Source of the DNA: Forficula auricularia
Lineage: Eukaryota; Arthropoda; Insecta; Dermaptera; Forficulidae
Length of the DNA: 64,000 bases
Direction of reading: 5' to 3'
Assembly (NCBI GenBank): GCA_024734495.1
Contig: JALMQS010000310.1
Span: 118,706 to 182,705 of the forward strand
The notes beneath the pieces are model-generated. The model saw only the letters and a program-made list of their open reading frames with translations. It had not been told where the DNA came from and did no database searches. Position numbers and translations under genes: made by a program. Position 1 is the first letter of the stretch; every line of letters starts with the position of its first letter. Positions 23,091 through 33,917 of this stretch are shown piece by piece.

Positions 23091-23335
23091 ATTGATGAGG
23101 CAATCCACAAAAGAAGATAATTTATACTATCTTATTATTTTTATTCAAAAACCGACGTTTCGGAGGCTATTCCCTCCTTCTTCAGGGTTTTGAAAAGTCA
23201 GTGAAGGAAGGGAAAACCCTGAAGAAGGAGGGAAGAGCCTACGAAACGTCGGTTTTTGAATAAAAATAAAAAGATAGTATAAATTATCTTCTTTTTTTTT
23301 GGAATGTCTCATCAATATCCACTTAATTATTAATA
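23091..23335. repeat. Palindromic element with CTGAAGA...GAAACGTC core
   Basis: Arms gatattgatgaggcaatcc and inverse at about 23,305-23,325. The core is on the minus strand at 23,152-23,184 and on the plus strand at 23,219-23,250. The arms also share atagtataaattatcttct. It lies about 190 bases upstream of the ATP synthase subunit e start codon. Confidence 0.75.
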
Positions 23336-23384
23336 AAATTCAAAAAATTGCCATCAATTTCTTTTTATCCCCATTAGTGTAGTT

Positions 23385-23420
23385 GCTTTCAAGTGGCAGC
23401 ACTGTCGCTTCAAAATCAAT
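23385..23420 (+). promoter_or_regulatory. Candidate promoter motif of the ATP synthase e gene
   Basis: CAAGTGGCAGCACTGTCG lies at about 23,390-23,406, about 130 bases upstream of the start codon. The first 12 bases are identical to a motif in the same relation to the mitochondrial seryl-tRNA synthetase start (48,318-48,332, minus strand). Function is inferred from position and recurrence only. Confidence 0.45.
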
Positions 23421-23520
23421 CTCGTATAGTTTCGACCTTTTTTCGTCCACCCCATTGGTATTGACATTAGAAAATTTTTCCTAATATTAAAGAATAAAAT
23501 ATTAAAAAACAAAAATAATC

Positions 23521-26500
23521 ATGTCCACTGTCGAAATGCCAGCCCCTTTTCGGCCATCCCCACTCATTAAGGTTAGTATTTTAATAAATTTTAGATATTC
23601 TCTTAAAAATAAAAAAAATTCTATTAATATCCTTCCTATATTACATTTTGTATTATATAAACTTTTTAACCTGAAATAGATTATTCATTTCCATTAAAAC
23701 ATTTTATATAAATAAATATTAATATATTTTAAGCATATTTTTATATCTATTTAATTATCTATTATTATATAATAATTAAGTTAACCTGCCCGATGGGGTC
23801 TTCTCATGGCCGGGAAAATAAATAAATATATATAAATTTATAATTTTCTCATTAATATATCAAAGAATAATTAATATATTAACTAGAAATGTTTTGATCG
23901 CCCTTTTTAAACAAGATATATATCACGAGACTACTGCTGGAAGAAGCTATTGGAGTCTGCTGAGTCTTAAGTCTGGACCAAGAGAGAATGAAAAAGATGT
24001 GATCCATTTAGCTACAACCCAACGTCATTATTGCGTTTAGCCCGCATGACACTCGGATGGATCACCAAATGAATTTGAAATCTGAGATGTTATACCCTAC
24101 TATGGGATACATAAGGCATCCTTGGAAACAGTCCAGCATACATTTTTGAGGACGGTTAATTATAAACTAGGCATAAGTATAGATAATCTGAATTATGACT
24201 ATCTAATTTCACACCTGAAACTCAACACACTGGAACAATGACATTTCCTTCCTGCTTAAACTTATTTCTGGGAAAATCGTGTGTCCAAAAATTCTATCTA
24301 AGCTAAATTTTAGAATCCCATTACGAGATCCCAAGATATGTTTGTAGTTCCACATCACTCGACTAACTTGGGTAAAACCAACGCCCTGGACAGAATTCAA
24401 ACACTAGCAAATAAACACTTGACCTTTCCAGCACAACTCCTCACCAACTCAAAAAAATCATCTTAACAACCATCAGCCACATTGTAAAAACCACTTCAGT
24501 GTAATAAGTTTGTTTTTTCTCTCTGATGCCTATCTGTTATTTTATTATATCCATATTGTTTTAATATTGTATCCAGTATATGTTTCTTTTTCTGTATTGG
24601 ACATCTTGTCCGTAAAACTAGCTAAACAGCTAAATAAATAAAAAATATTCAATCTTCCTTGTCCAGAGCGCCTGATCTGTTAGCACGTATGTTAGGTGCT
24701 TGCTATTAATTCGCGATTGAATCAAATATAGGAAACATACAATTAATTGATGACAAGCACCTAACATACGTGCTAACGGATCAGGCGCTCTGGACTAGGA
24801 AGATTGAATATATAACATCTCAGATTTCATTTCATTTGGTGACCATCCAAGTGTCAAAACGCAAAATGACGTTGGATTATAGCTAAATGGATCATATCTT
24901 TTTCTCTTGGTCCAGACTTAATACTCAGCAGACTCCAATAGCCTCAACCAGCAGTACTCTCGCGATATATATCTTAATACAGGGGTCGGCAACCTTTTTC
25001 GAACGGCGGGCCATTTTCAAAATAATTTTTTTATGCGGGCCGCACATTTAAATGTAACTTAAATAGTGCTTTTATATCATATACGAGTATAAATATTATT
25101 AAAAATAAATATAGAAAAAATTTATTTTTTATTGACATGCTATAATAACAATAATGTCAAACTGCAAATCAATTAACTCTAGTTGTAAATTCTCTTGTGG
25201 TTTTACAATATCAAATTTTAAAGGATTTTCAAATATTAATATGTCCATTTCTTTTGCATAAAAATCTTGAAACCGATGACGAAAATTATCATCCAGTACT
25301 TTTAGTGACTCAATAAAAATATTCGAAGGACACTGTTTGTCGTTTTTGGTTAAAAACAATTGCAAAGTAGGAAAATGACAATAATTATTCTTTTCAAGTT
25401 GAGAAATAAACAATTTTATTTTAAGCTGGAAACTTTTGATTTCTGTAAATAGCTCGTTGATTAACTTTCCTTTGCCTTGTAGTGTTATATTTAATTTATT
25501 GAGGTAAGTTGTAATGTCCACAAGAAAACGCTCTAAGTTTGTTGATTTTTCCTAAAATTATATTGGTGCTTTGGCGGGCCGCGCCAAAAGTTGCAAAGGG
25601 CCGCAGGTTGCCGACCCCTGTCTTAATATGTTAATTATTCTTTAATATATTAATGAGAAAATTATAAATTTATTTAACTTCATTATTTCAAGTTACAAAT
25701 ATATAAGTTCAGATATTATTTTCACTTAATATTTGACAAAAATCACCTGCATTTGATTCGCGATTGAATCTAATATAGGAAACATACGATTAATTAATTA
25801 TATATTATTATGTAATAATTGACTTAACCTGCCCGTTAGACTGCCCGATGGGGTCTTCTGGTGGCCGGGATTTTATACGGATTGTCAAGACAATCTCGTC
25901 TGAGTAAAAAGGAAGAAAATCTGAGACAAATCCAAGCCAAAGAACACGCTGCGAAAGCTGATTCCATTGCCAGGGAGAAGGCCAGATTATCCAAAGGTAT
26001 ACATTCATACATATGGTACATATATAGCAGGGATGGTCAACAAGTAGCCCGCGGCCGACCGGTCGACCGCAAAGGCTTTAAAAGTAGCCCGCGAAGCCAA
26101 AGTTGAACAATTTGTTCTAACTTAAATAAATGTTTGAAATTCTTAATTCTATAATTTAATCTTACAATAATAAATTATTTGTGAAACATACACATACTGT
26201 TTATATTTATCCTGATAAGATAAAGACTGTAGTAATACTGAACGCGCTCTGTGTGAAAATGTAATTTTTGACCAAAAGTGGAGGTTTGCAATTTAAATCG
26301 GCGATATAATGACTTCTTTAATTATCTTCTAAAATTTTAAAATTATTTGCTCATATCCATAGTCGACCGCAGACTATATTTTATGGAAAAAGTAGCCCCT
26401 AAAAGCTAAATGTTTGGCCATCACCTGATATATGGCGACAACCACTGGCCGATATCATTTATCGACTTGATATCATAAATACTAATGGATTAAATAAACA

Positions 26501-29060
26501 AATTCCAAGCAGAACTAAAGTATGTCAATAAATCAATAGAGTAGAATCCCATCGTGACTTGTTATAGCGTTTTCCAAAACGGTAATTACTTTTGCCCCAC
26601 CCTGTATAAACACAATATATTCAAAGATTTAACCTTCATCATCAGTCTTTTTACTTTAGGGGTCGTCCATAAATTACGTCACACAGTAAAGGTGGAGAGG
26701 GCATCTCAGATTTGTGACAGGGGGGGGGGGGATCTTAAAAATTGTGATGTCTCAAAAGTCAAATTAAAAATTTTCAAATATTAATTAAAACAGGAATAGC
26801 AGGGAATTGGACAATAAATAAAAAACAGGCTTTTTATTAAATGGCCCAGACGTATTATTTCGACTTCCCCAGTGGCCCATCATATCACTCTTTGTCAAAA
26901 GACAATTCACTATGCGCCGAAACATCCTGAATCTTTTTACATGCTTTTTATTTACGCGGATGGGGGGAATCTTCGAAAGACATCTTGCTCGTACCGCAGG
27001 AATGTGTGGGATTTCTACCCACTAAACCTTCCCACCCTCTCTTCAGCCTTTTTTTTTAATGCAATCGAATGCAAGAAGGGGTGCACCAGTAAAGATGCAG
27101 CTCCTATGGATCTCGAAAGACCCTTGCATTACCGAAGAGAAGGGAAAGTTGATTAAGTGAGAGGGTGGAGACGTAGGTATTTATGCACTCGGGTTTTGAA
27201 GGTTTGAAGGTTATAAGTGCTGGGAAAGATGGAGGCTGGGAGAGAGTTCCAGTTCCTTGAAGTCATGGGGATATTTGTATTGGCGAATGAAGTGGTCCGG
27301 CACTTTTCGAATTTGACCGCGAGAGAGTGTTGGGAGTCGGCAAAACGCGTGCTACTTGCAAAGCATGCTTTGGGGGGAATTATTGATTTTATCTCATCAG
27401 AGCACCTGCCGTGATAGTATCTATAGAAAAGGGAAAGGGCAGAGACATTTCTTCGCCTTGTCTTTCCACGGGACCGCCATCAGGCATAACTTCGTGGGAA
27501 GAGGCCGAGCTTATTCAAAGCTCTTCAAGAGTGATCCGCCGCAATTGGCCAATTATGACAGCTGCAGCTTCGCACATTGCGGCCCAGGCCAGCTCTCCCG
27601 TGAGCATACGTTGGATGATGCTCTCCGGAGTTGCGCACCCTCCTAGCCCCACCCATAAAGTTTCTCGAGCTGTCCGAATATAAAAAGAATTCGTTCTCGA
27701 CATCTTCAGTCACGCCGCATTAGGGGCATAAGGGGGATTCGATGATCTTGAATTTAAATAAATAAACCCTAAAGCATCCGTGATCTGTTAAAAACTGGGT
27801 GAGATGGAAATTTACGTCACCCCCTCTTCTATCCAACCAGTCTTTAATTAGCGGAATCAGGCGGTGTGTCCACCGTCCCTTTTCGGACAGATCCCATCTC
27901 TCTTGCAGGCGCGGATCCAGACCTCTGATTTGGGGGGGGGGGGTATCAGAGACGCCCCCCCCCCCCCCACATATAACTTTATTTTCTTCAATTTTAAAAT
28001 TTATAAAAAAAAAAAACATGAAAAATGTTGATCTCCAATGCTTTGGGGGGGGGGGCGCCGCCCCCCGGATCCGCGCATGCTCTCTTGCCATTATACCCGC
28101 CACAACATAGGCCGCATCATCAGAGACAGTACGATAGCCACTGATTACCCACCTTAAGGGCCCCTAAATTAGCTTCCCCTGTATGTATCTATCTATACGA
28201 CTTTCGTTCTGTTAAATTCCGCAAACATTTCATTTTTGATTAAGTATTACATTATTTTGTACTTTTTACAAGCGTGTTTTTTAATTTTTTTAAAATATAA
28301 TTTATTTATTATAACTACAATACATTCTTGGCCTCAATTACTCAACAATCTTGAACTTTTTTCTCTTTTTAACAATTTAAAAAATCAAAAATTCTTAAAA
28401 AAATGTCCTGTTATTTTTAAACAGACAAAACATTTGCAAATGATTTTTTAATTATTAAAAGGAGAAAAAAGTTCAAGATTGTTAGAGTAATTGAGGCCAA
28501 GAATGTATTGTAGATATAATCAAAAAAGATTAAGGATGTTTCGTCGCAATAGGGACAATAGCGCCAACTGGCGACGAAAATGTAAGCTTTGGGGGATGAT
28601 TTATTTAACGCTCAAGTCAAAGAGACTCGCTACGGCCCCCTAGGCTCCGTGCATTCTTTTATCTATGATATATACTATAATACCGTATTTCCCCCAATTC
28701 TCCCTAATTATTTGAATAAATAAACGCAAGAGAGCGCTACTTTCGGCAGTAGTGCTGCCTCTATGTTTACCGCACTGGCCCTATAATCTTATTATATTAA
28801 TTGAGTAATTATTATGTATATATCCAATGAATTTTTTTATTCGGAATTTAATTTTTCATTATCCTTGGGGCCTGTCTTCCGTCAAATTCTACCAGTGCAT
28901 TTCCAAAATAAAATATTTCTAATTAAAATGATGACCCTGGAAATGAAAATTTATATGTTCTATACTTTATATCTATTTAAATTTTAATAACCTTTTTCTT
29001 TTTTCTTTTACAGAGGAACTAGATAATTTAGCCAAAGCTGCAGGAGTGAAAATTGACTAA
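23521..29060 (+). CDS. ATPsynE: ATP synthase subunit e, mitochondrial (three exons, complete)
   Basis: Subunit e is a small inner-membrane protein of the F0 part of ATP synthase that helps the enzyme form dimers. Coding exons: 23,521-23,571, 25,840-25,996 and 29,014-29,060, giving 84 residues. Exon 1 encodes MSTVEMPAPFRPSPLIK (the SPLIK pattern is characteristic) and ends at AAG|gttagt. Exon 2 starts after cccgttag and encodes TARWGLLVAGILYGLSRQ and SRLSKKEENLRQIQAKEH. Exon 3 starts after tttacag and ends KIDstop. The phases (0 and 1) fit. One membrane helix (about residues 19-33) includes a GxxxG motif, and a charged helix follows, as in fly subunit e. A polyadenylation signal is at 29,093-29,098. 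Intron 1 (2.27 kb) and intron 2 (3.02 kb) are mostly repeats. Confidence 0.95.
23763..23817 (+). pseudogene. Decayed duplicate of the ATP synthase e exon 2 boundary
   Basis: ttaacctgcccgatggggtcttctcatggccggga repeats, in spaced form, the intron/exon junction at 25,821-25,870. Twelve bases between two cccg repeats, including the acceptor AG, are missing here, so it cannot splice as exon 2 does. It marks the left edge of the foldback that fills intron 1. Confidence 0.75.
24100..24640 (+). pseudogene. Jockey-like LINE 3'-end fragment
   Basis: One frame reads QHTFLRTVNYKLGISID, then NYDYLISHLKLNTLEQ and a stop where these polymerases usually have R, then HFLPA; further stops and shifts follow. 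This matches the spacing of the C-terminal region of Jockey-clade polymerases. It ends in a short taaataaataaaa tail near 24,640. Dead and 5'-truncated. Confidence 0.6.
24648..24812. repeat. Hairpin, arms about 60 bases
   Basis: aatcttccttgtccagagcg, then cctgatctgttagcacg and tatgttaggtgcttg returns inverted from 24,750 to 24,812 with few differences; the loop is about 40 bases (gcgattgaatcaaatatagg...). Confidence 0.75.
24980..25620 (-). mobile_element. hAT element, internally deleted, 8-base duplication
   Basis: Terminal inverted repeats CAGGGGTCGGCAACC and GGTTGCCGACCCCTG, with TCTTAATA at 24,972-24,979 and 25,621-25,628. The minus-strand frame 25,521-25,129 (130 codons: MDITTYLNKLNITLQGKGKL, KSFQLKIKLFISQLEKNNY, HFPTLQLFL) resembles a C-terminal part of the hAT transposases related to GTF2IRD2/ZBED-type proteins. 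The catalytic N-terminal two thirds are absent, so it depends on a helper copy. GC-rich subterminal gggccgc blocks occur at both ends. Confidence 0.85.
26028..26427. mobile_element. hAT-type MITE in intron 2
   Basis: Ends CAGGGATGGTCAACA and TTTGGCCATCACCTG are imperfect inverted repeats; flanks ATATATAG and ATATATGG agree in 7 of 8 bases. Subterminal gtagcccgcggccgacc and gtcgaccgcagac blocks mirror each other. It begins 31 bases after the exon 2 donor of ATP synthase e. No coding capacity. Confidence 0.75.
26428..27045. other. Intronic repeats without coding content
   Basis: Includes a ggggtcgtccataaattacg repeat end near 26,655 followed by a G-run at 26,719-26,729, of the kind also seen near 18,692. 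The rest is AT-rich and I recognise nothing else. Confidence 0.45.
27046..27430 (-). pseudogene. LINE family J 3' fragment with poly-A end
   Basis: Minus strand; the T-run at 27,049-27,058 is the poly-A tail. The block agagttccagttccttgaag (its complement encodes the WNSLPAS-type region) recurs at 60,585-60,918, 43,847-44,525, 38,935-39,130 and 54,972-56,180. Several stops; 5'-truncated. Confidence 0.65.
27431..28160 (-). pseudogene. R1-like LINE C-terminal fragment
   Basis: Minus strand frame: WDLSEKGRWTHRLIPLIKDW, then FHLTQFLTDHGCFRVYLFKF, ESPLCP and, after a shift, GVTEDVENEFFLYSDS. The TGHG-like/CP-x-C-xxx-E-x-H/F pattern matches the zinc-knuckle end of R1-clade polymerases. A hAT-type MITE (27,906-28,079) splits it. 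Not functional. Confidence 0.65.
27906..28079. mobile_element. hAT-type MITE with homopolymer core, exact 8-base duplication
   Basis: Ends CAGGCGCGGATCC and GGATCCGCGCATG, with CTCTCTTG at 27,898-27,905 and 28,080-28,087. The interior has G-runs, C-runs and an AT centre, like the elements at 37,767-38,059 and 55,092-55,461. It interrupts the R1-like fragment cleanly. Confidence 0.8.
28318..28515. repeat. Palindrome, arms about 55 bases
   Basis: aatacattcttggcctcaat and tactcaacaatcttgaac return inverted at 28,462-28,515. The loop is AT-rich. Non-coding. Confidence 0.7.
28516..28990. other. Intron 2 interval, no gene recognised
   Basis: Mixed-composition sequence (ctcgctacggccccctagg at about 28,626; gcagtagtgctgcctctatg at about 28,745) and then AT-rich DNA up to the exon 3 acceptor. 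I cannot assign it. Confidence 0.4.
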
Positions 29061-29092
29061 ATTCCACATTCTAATTTAATATTAGCATTTGA

Positions 29093-29098
29093 AATAAA
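29093..29098 (+). terminator. Polyadenylation signal of ATP synthase e
   Basis: AATAAA 33 bases after the stop codon, followed by an AT-rich stretch. Confidence 0.7.
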
Positions 29099-29519
29099 AT
29101 ATTATTAGAAATATTATATATTTATACATATTTATATGTAAGTATATAATAAATATGTAAAATAATTTCATTTTTCTTTTCATGATAAATTAAACATTTC
29201 TTTCTTTATTATAAATATTATTTATTAATTATTTTGCACCTGGCCTCTTTCCTCTCCTCTTCCTTTTCCGGGATTCTCTTCAGAATTCCCAACTACGACG
29301 ATGGTTTGATAAGTTTCCGGCCTGACCCAGAGATTGCGTCAGCCGGTGTAATTTTTGACTTGTATTCTATAGTACTAAGCTAAACCTTCTTGCATACTAA
29401 TTTTTACGTCGGCTGTTCTGTTATTATAGAGCAGGGATGTTGCGAATATTCGCATCCGCAAATGCGGAGCTTCCGCATAGATTTGGACATTCGCATCCGC
29501 AATAATCAATGCGGATGTT

Positions 29520-29955
29520 TTGGTGTAAAAAAGCAATTTCATGCACTAAAATTCGAGAAATCGCTTTGCGTTATCTTATGTTTTTCTCAACAACTTATCT
29601 ATGCGAACAAGGATTTTCTGCTTTACTAATAATTAAAAACAAGTCTAGGAATCGATTGAAAGTAACTGGTGATATGCGTGTAGCTTTGAGCAAAAATATC
29701 ACCCCAAGAATTCAAGAACTTGTACATAACATGCAACCTCAAAAATCTCATTGATGCAAACATAATTATTTACTAAAAATTATATGTTTTCAATAACTAT
29801 AACACTGTTAATTAATGTTACTTTTGAATTTTATGATTATGTTAAACGTTTCGATTAAAGATTATTTTTAGATTGTTAGAGTTTATTTTTGTGGTCCCTG
29901 CTAATAATAACGAAATCAAAATGGTCCCTGGTCAAAAAAAGGTTGGGAACCGCTG
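29520..29955 (+). pseudogene. hAT transposase C-terminal fragment with right terminal repeat
   Basis: Frame ending at 29,754 reads TTYLCEQGFSALLIIKNKSR, then NRLKVTGDMRVALSKNITPR and QELVHNMQPQKSHstop: the hAT dimerisation domain (LCE..FS pattern) of the ZBED5/FAM200-like group. The terminal repeat aggttgggaaccgctg ends at about 29,955. The left end is absent, so this is a truncated insertion. Confidence 0.7.
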
Positions 29956-30124
29956 GTATAGATAGATATTTTGAGTGTTATTGTGATACAGTGATCATTG
30001 TGTGTAAATATTGTTTATTGGGAAATCTTTATATTAGTGTTAGCTCAGCTTATTAAATTAAAATCGCCAGGTAAATGCCATTATGTTACACCGGTAATAC
30101 GTTTTATTGTAGGTAAAGTTTATC

Positions 30125-30840
30125 GTTTTTTATTTATTTATTTATTTATTTTAAACGCCAATCGGCTTTATACTACATATAAATTAGTAACAAAAAACAA
30201 AAAAAAACATATATATATATAACAATCCAGATCAGGATAATAAGTTAGTACTATGAGTCCACTTCTCAAGGGTGAAAAATCCTCCCGACATTCCTCACGA
30301 ACGATTGATAGTTACCACCAAAAAAGTTTATATTTGCACAATTGTCATTAACTAGGCCCATTGCGGACTTACCTCTTCGTGGATCTTTTACAGTCGAGTA
30401 GTCTATTGAGTCTAAGGCCTGGTCGAGGACATGTAAAATGGAACTGCTCCAGCAGCTCGGGGGAATCAATAAGACCATTAATAATTTTGTAGAAGAAGGA
30501 CAGGTCAGTTACTTGTCTGCGAGCGATAAGGCTTTTGATATCAAGTTGTTGGTAGACATCATCTGTACTTTTGTCTTGAAAGCTAGTCCTCCTGATATAA
30601 TTACAGAAAATACGCTGCACTTTCTCCAACCTATTGATATGCAAGTCAAAATAGGGTGCCCAGATGACAGAATTGTATTCCAAAATAGGTCTGACAAGAG
30701 TTTTGAACAAAATACTGAGCGTGTGTGAAGTGAATTCCTTCCCAGATCTGATGATGACACCCAGCATACGACAAGCCCTCAAGATGATACTGTCAATGTG
30801 TTCCCTAAAGTCAAGCTTACTATCAATTTTATAACAATAT
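30125..30840 (-). pseudogene. CR1/Jockey-like LINE 3' fragment
   Basis: Minus-strand frame 30,782-30,369: CRMLGVIIRSGKEFTS, TLVRPILEYNSVIWAPYFDL, RLEKVQRIFCNYI, SLIARRQVTDLSFFYKIING. This is the conserved post-catalytic region of CR1/Jockey polymerases. The 3' end is the AAAT/TTTA run at 30,128-30,152. 5'-truncated. Confidence 0.75.
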
Positions 30841-31112
30841 TCTTTATTTTACCAGCGAGGTTCCCGTTATTGATAGATTATCTAACAAGTTAATTAACAA
30901 TGTCACCACCGAGACAAAGTAATATATGGAATTATTTTGAATTAAATATAGAGAACCATGATAAGGCTGATTGTAAAATATGCAATAAAAGCTACTCTCG
31001 CAAGGGCCGAACCACCTCGTCTTTAAAAAATCATCTAAAGTCGAATGTTAATAATTACTTTATCATTGTTTTAATTCTTCATTCATATACTATATTTATA
31101 TAAGATCTTTTT

Positions 31113-31800
31113 TTTTAATGAGCCGGTATATCTGGAAAACCATCCTCTGGAAGAAGTCGAGGAATATATATATTTGGGGAGACTTTTAAACATGAAGAAC
31201 GACTTTGCACCCGAACTTCAAAGAAGACGGAAAGCTGGCTGGGCCGCATATAGTAGAATTCGCACCGTGTTTGAGGCGTCCAAAGATAAAAAACTTAAAG
31301 CTGATCTATTCAATTCAACAGTGTTGCCTGCCCTTAGTTACGGTTGTGAAGCGTGGACCTTAACGAAGGCCCACGAAAACAAAATAAATGTCATCCAGGC
31401 GGCAATCGAAAGAAGATTGGTCGGCTTAAACCTCCGCTGTCAACGCATGCTTGGGCTGCACAACCGGGATATACGCGAAATGTCGGGGGTGAGAGATATG
31501 CTACAATATTCTCTCAAGCGAAAACACGATTGGGCAGGTCATCTTGCCAGGAGAGAGGATGAAAGATGGAGCCTGGCAGTGCAGCTATGGATACCCCGTG
31601 AAAAGATAAGACCCCTCGGGAGACCGACAATCCGCTGGGAATAGGAATAGGAGCATTTCCCTTAGAGCGACAAATAGCCAAACTATCAAGGAGCACTGGA
31701 CTACGATAGCCAAAAACAGAGACAGATGGAAAGATTCTTGGGACCCGTATGCAACGAATCGACGCATCGAATAACGGGTCGACTAAGTAACTAAGTAAGT
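31113..31800 (+). pseudogene. RTE-clade LINE 3' fragment
   Basis: Frame: EEYIYLGRLLNMKNDFAPEL, RRRKAGWAAYSRIRTVFEAS, LFNSTVLPALSYGCEAWTLT, QYSLKRKHDWAGHLARREDE, PLGRPTIRWE. These are the C-terminal motifs of RTE/BovB-like polymerases. The copy ends in the short taagtaactaagtaag tail that such elements carry. One frame change occurs after the GRP motif. Confidence 0.75.
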
Positions 31801-32284
31801 ATATAAGATCTTAAACATCCGTATCCGCAGATGTGAGCCTTCAAAAATCCGCATCCGCGGATGTGAAAAAATCGGCATCCGTAACATCCCTAGTATAGAG
31901 TACCTGGAGCCACCGAGCGATGGACCAATTTTTTGAACTATTAAAATGAATTTTATCTGTCATTTTAATATAAAAATATTCAATCTCTTACAATGGTGCC
32001 AGATTTGTCAAACGAGTACGGGATTGGCTAGTAGTGGTACATAAACAGCAAAAAGTTTTGGGCTTATCAATTAAGAATCCTTATTATCAGTTCTATATAC
32101 CCTAGCATTAGCTTTTTGCTAGTATTGTCGCGAAACAACTGCCTTAATACAATATAGGAAACTATCTAATGGATTGACACGAGAAATAAACTTTTTTAAA
32201 CTCAAGAATTTTATTGCAATTAAATAATCTCTTAAATCTGTGTATAATGAAGTTTTAAGATCATTATAAAAACTTATTTTCATT

Positions 32285-33060
32285 GTTGTGACTTTTCGAT
32301 TTAATAAATATTTATTTAATAATTAAATATTTAATCATTATTATTTGATAATTAAGTTGAATAATTGTTAAAAATAATTATTAAGATTTTTTTTGAGATA
32401 TTGATTTAATATTTTGTTTATTTGATGTCGTATAAAAAAATAGTTCTTATTAAAGTTGTTCAGTTTTTTTTGTAGTTTATGAATATTTCTATTTAAAAAA
32501 CAGATCTTGACCTTAAAATACCCTTGAAAGCTTGTTCTGTGTTGTCAAATAATAGCGTAGTTTTGTTTACCCTTTGATAGGAAACAACTTTTATTTGAAA
32601 CTTTTTTCATATAATACATTGTTTTTGAGTTATAAGACTGTCTCATGATGAAATAAACTGCAACGGATCGTTGCTAAACTTTATCCAAATTCATTTGAAA
32701 TATTAATATGTTTATTCCTTTATTATTAATCAGATATCACTTGCTATTTGCAGTCCATGTTGACATAAATTCAAAAATAATGATCAATTCTCATTTAACA
32801 GTCGAGGAATAACCATTCTACATTGGATTTTTGACATTTCGGTTATTATTGGTAACCATTGTTGAAGACATGGAGGAATTGGCTTAAAATAAAAAATAAC
32901 AATCGATTCTTATCTACATACTAGAGGAATAACCATATTGCATTCCATTTTTGATGTTTTGACTATTAATGGCAACCTCTACTGAAAACGTGGAAGAATC
33001 GACTTAAAATCAAAAAGACTAAATTCTTTTATGATAAACAACTCAACTTACTTATAAAAT
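32285..33060. repeat. Foldback B arm followed by dispersed repeat C
   Basis: 32,285-32,650 matches the right arm of foldback B (caaataatagcgtag, gactgtctca). 32,651-33,060 (aaactgcaacggatcgttgc..., tggcaacctctactgaaaac) matches 2560-2960 and, in part, 45,730-45,930. Neither codes for protein. Confidence 0.6.
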
Positions 33061-33917
33061 TTCCTCCCAAATTTTTAGCATTTCACAAAGAGAAGCCTAT
33101 CCATTCTTACTTGAACAAGGTTAAGTAAATGAGCTATATTAAACCGATCAAATTAATAAATCTTAATGAATTTAAAATAAAAAATTAAAAAAAGTACTAT
33201 ATTACTCTAGAGTAAAGTACTTTAAAATATAATTTTACTAAAAACTTTATTTAACCTTTTTTGTGGTCCCCGAGGTACTTAATTAGGATATTAAATTTCA
33301 TCAAAATTGGTTAAGTCATTCTCAAGATATTTAGAAAAAAGTACTAATGTTTGTGGGCCGATATGTACCAAAAACTAATCAGCGCTTCATTTTGTTAAAA
33401 GAATGGTAGGTTTTCAATTTCATTTGGTGCAACGGTGTGGAAAAAATCGTGGACGGAAAAAACGATTCCATACATCCGCACGCACTAAATAAAAAAATGG
33501 CACTTTTTGGCCTCTGGACGAGACCCCATGTAATTTTTGGCAAAACCGTCACGTGCTAAAATTCAACCTAATTGAATACTACAATTCGTGACTTTAAGTG
33601 ACACCATGGGTTCCGTAGTCTCTACCTGAGGACCCTTTGAAGCCACGCTTGCCGCGAGACCGATTACAATACTTTACCCATGCTTTGCATTGGATAAAGT
33701 AAAAAAACTTACCCGGTATATAATATATATTCCAATTATTACTATTATTCATAGAATATTTATATCAGAAAAATTTTAAAATATTCATTCCTGCATTATC
33801 TTTAGGTGTACAAGTAAGAAAATGCAATTTTTGACAGGAGTAGAATTAAAAATAAATAATTTAATAATTATTTTTCAAATAAATAAACTAACTAAGATAC
33901 AATTGTCCATAATTTTA
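33061..33917. other. Intergenic repeats, no gene recognised
   Basis: AT-rich; 33,530-33,720 resembles 780-900 in reverse orientation (ccatgggttccgtag, gcttgccgcgagac). Downstream flank of the synthetase gene on the minus strand. Confidence 0.45.

Larger units (their letters stand above)
23835..25700. repeat. Foldback in intron 1 with nested LINE, hairpin and hAT
   Basis: 23,835-24,095 (aaatttataattttctc, then tggagtctgctgagt, aacccaacgtcatt, aatctgagatgttat) returns inverted at 24,805-24,979 and 25,621-25,680. The hAT element at 24,980-25,620 splits the right arm. The loop contains a LINE fragment and a hairpin. At 25,755-25,800 a piece of the hairpin loop (gcgattgaatctaatatagg) occurs again, so the interval has been rearranged more than once. 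Confidence 0.75.
29432..31892 (+). mobile_element. hAT element carrying nested hAT and LINE insertions
   Basis: Ends CAGGGATGTT and AACATCCCTA; flanks TTATAGAG (29,424-29,431) and GTATAGAG (31,893-31,900) agree in 7 of 8 bases. Subterminal cgcatccgc/gcggatg repeats occur at both ends. Its own 5' coding part is at about 30,900-31,050: MSPPRQSNIWNYFELNIEN, then CKICNKSYSRKGRTTSSLKN and HLK, a BED zinc finger (CxxC...H) typical of the N-terminus of hAT transposases. The rest of the transposase is missing. Inside lie a piece of a different hAT (29,520-29,955), a LINE fragment (30,125-30,840) and an RTE fragment (31,113-31,800). Confidence 0.75.
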
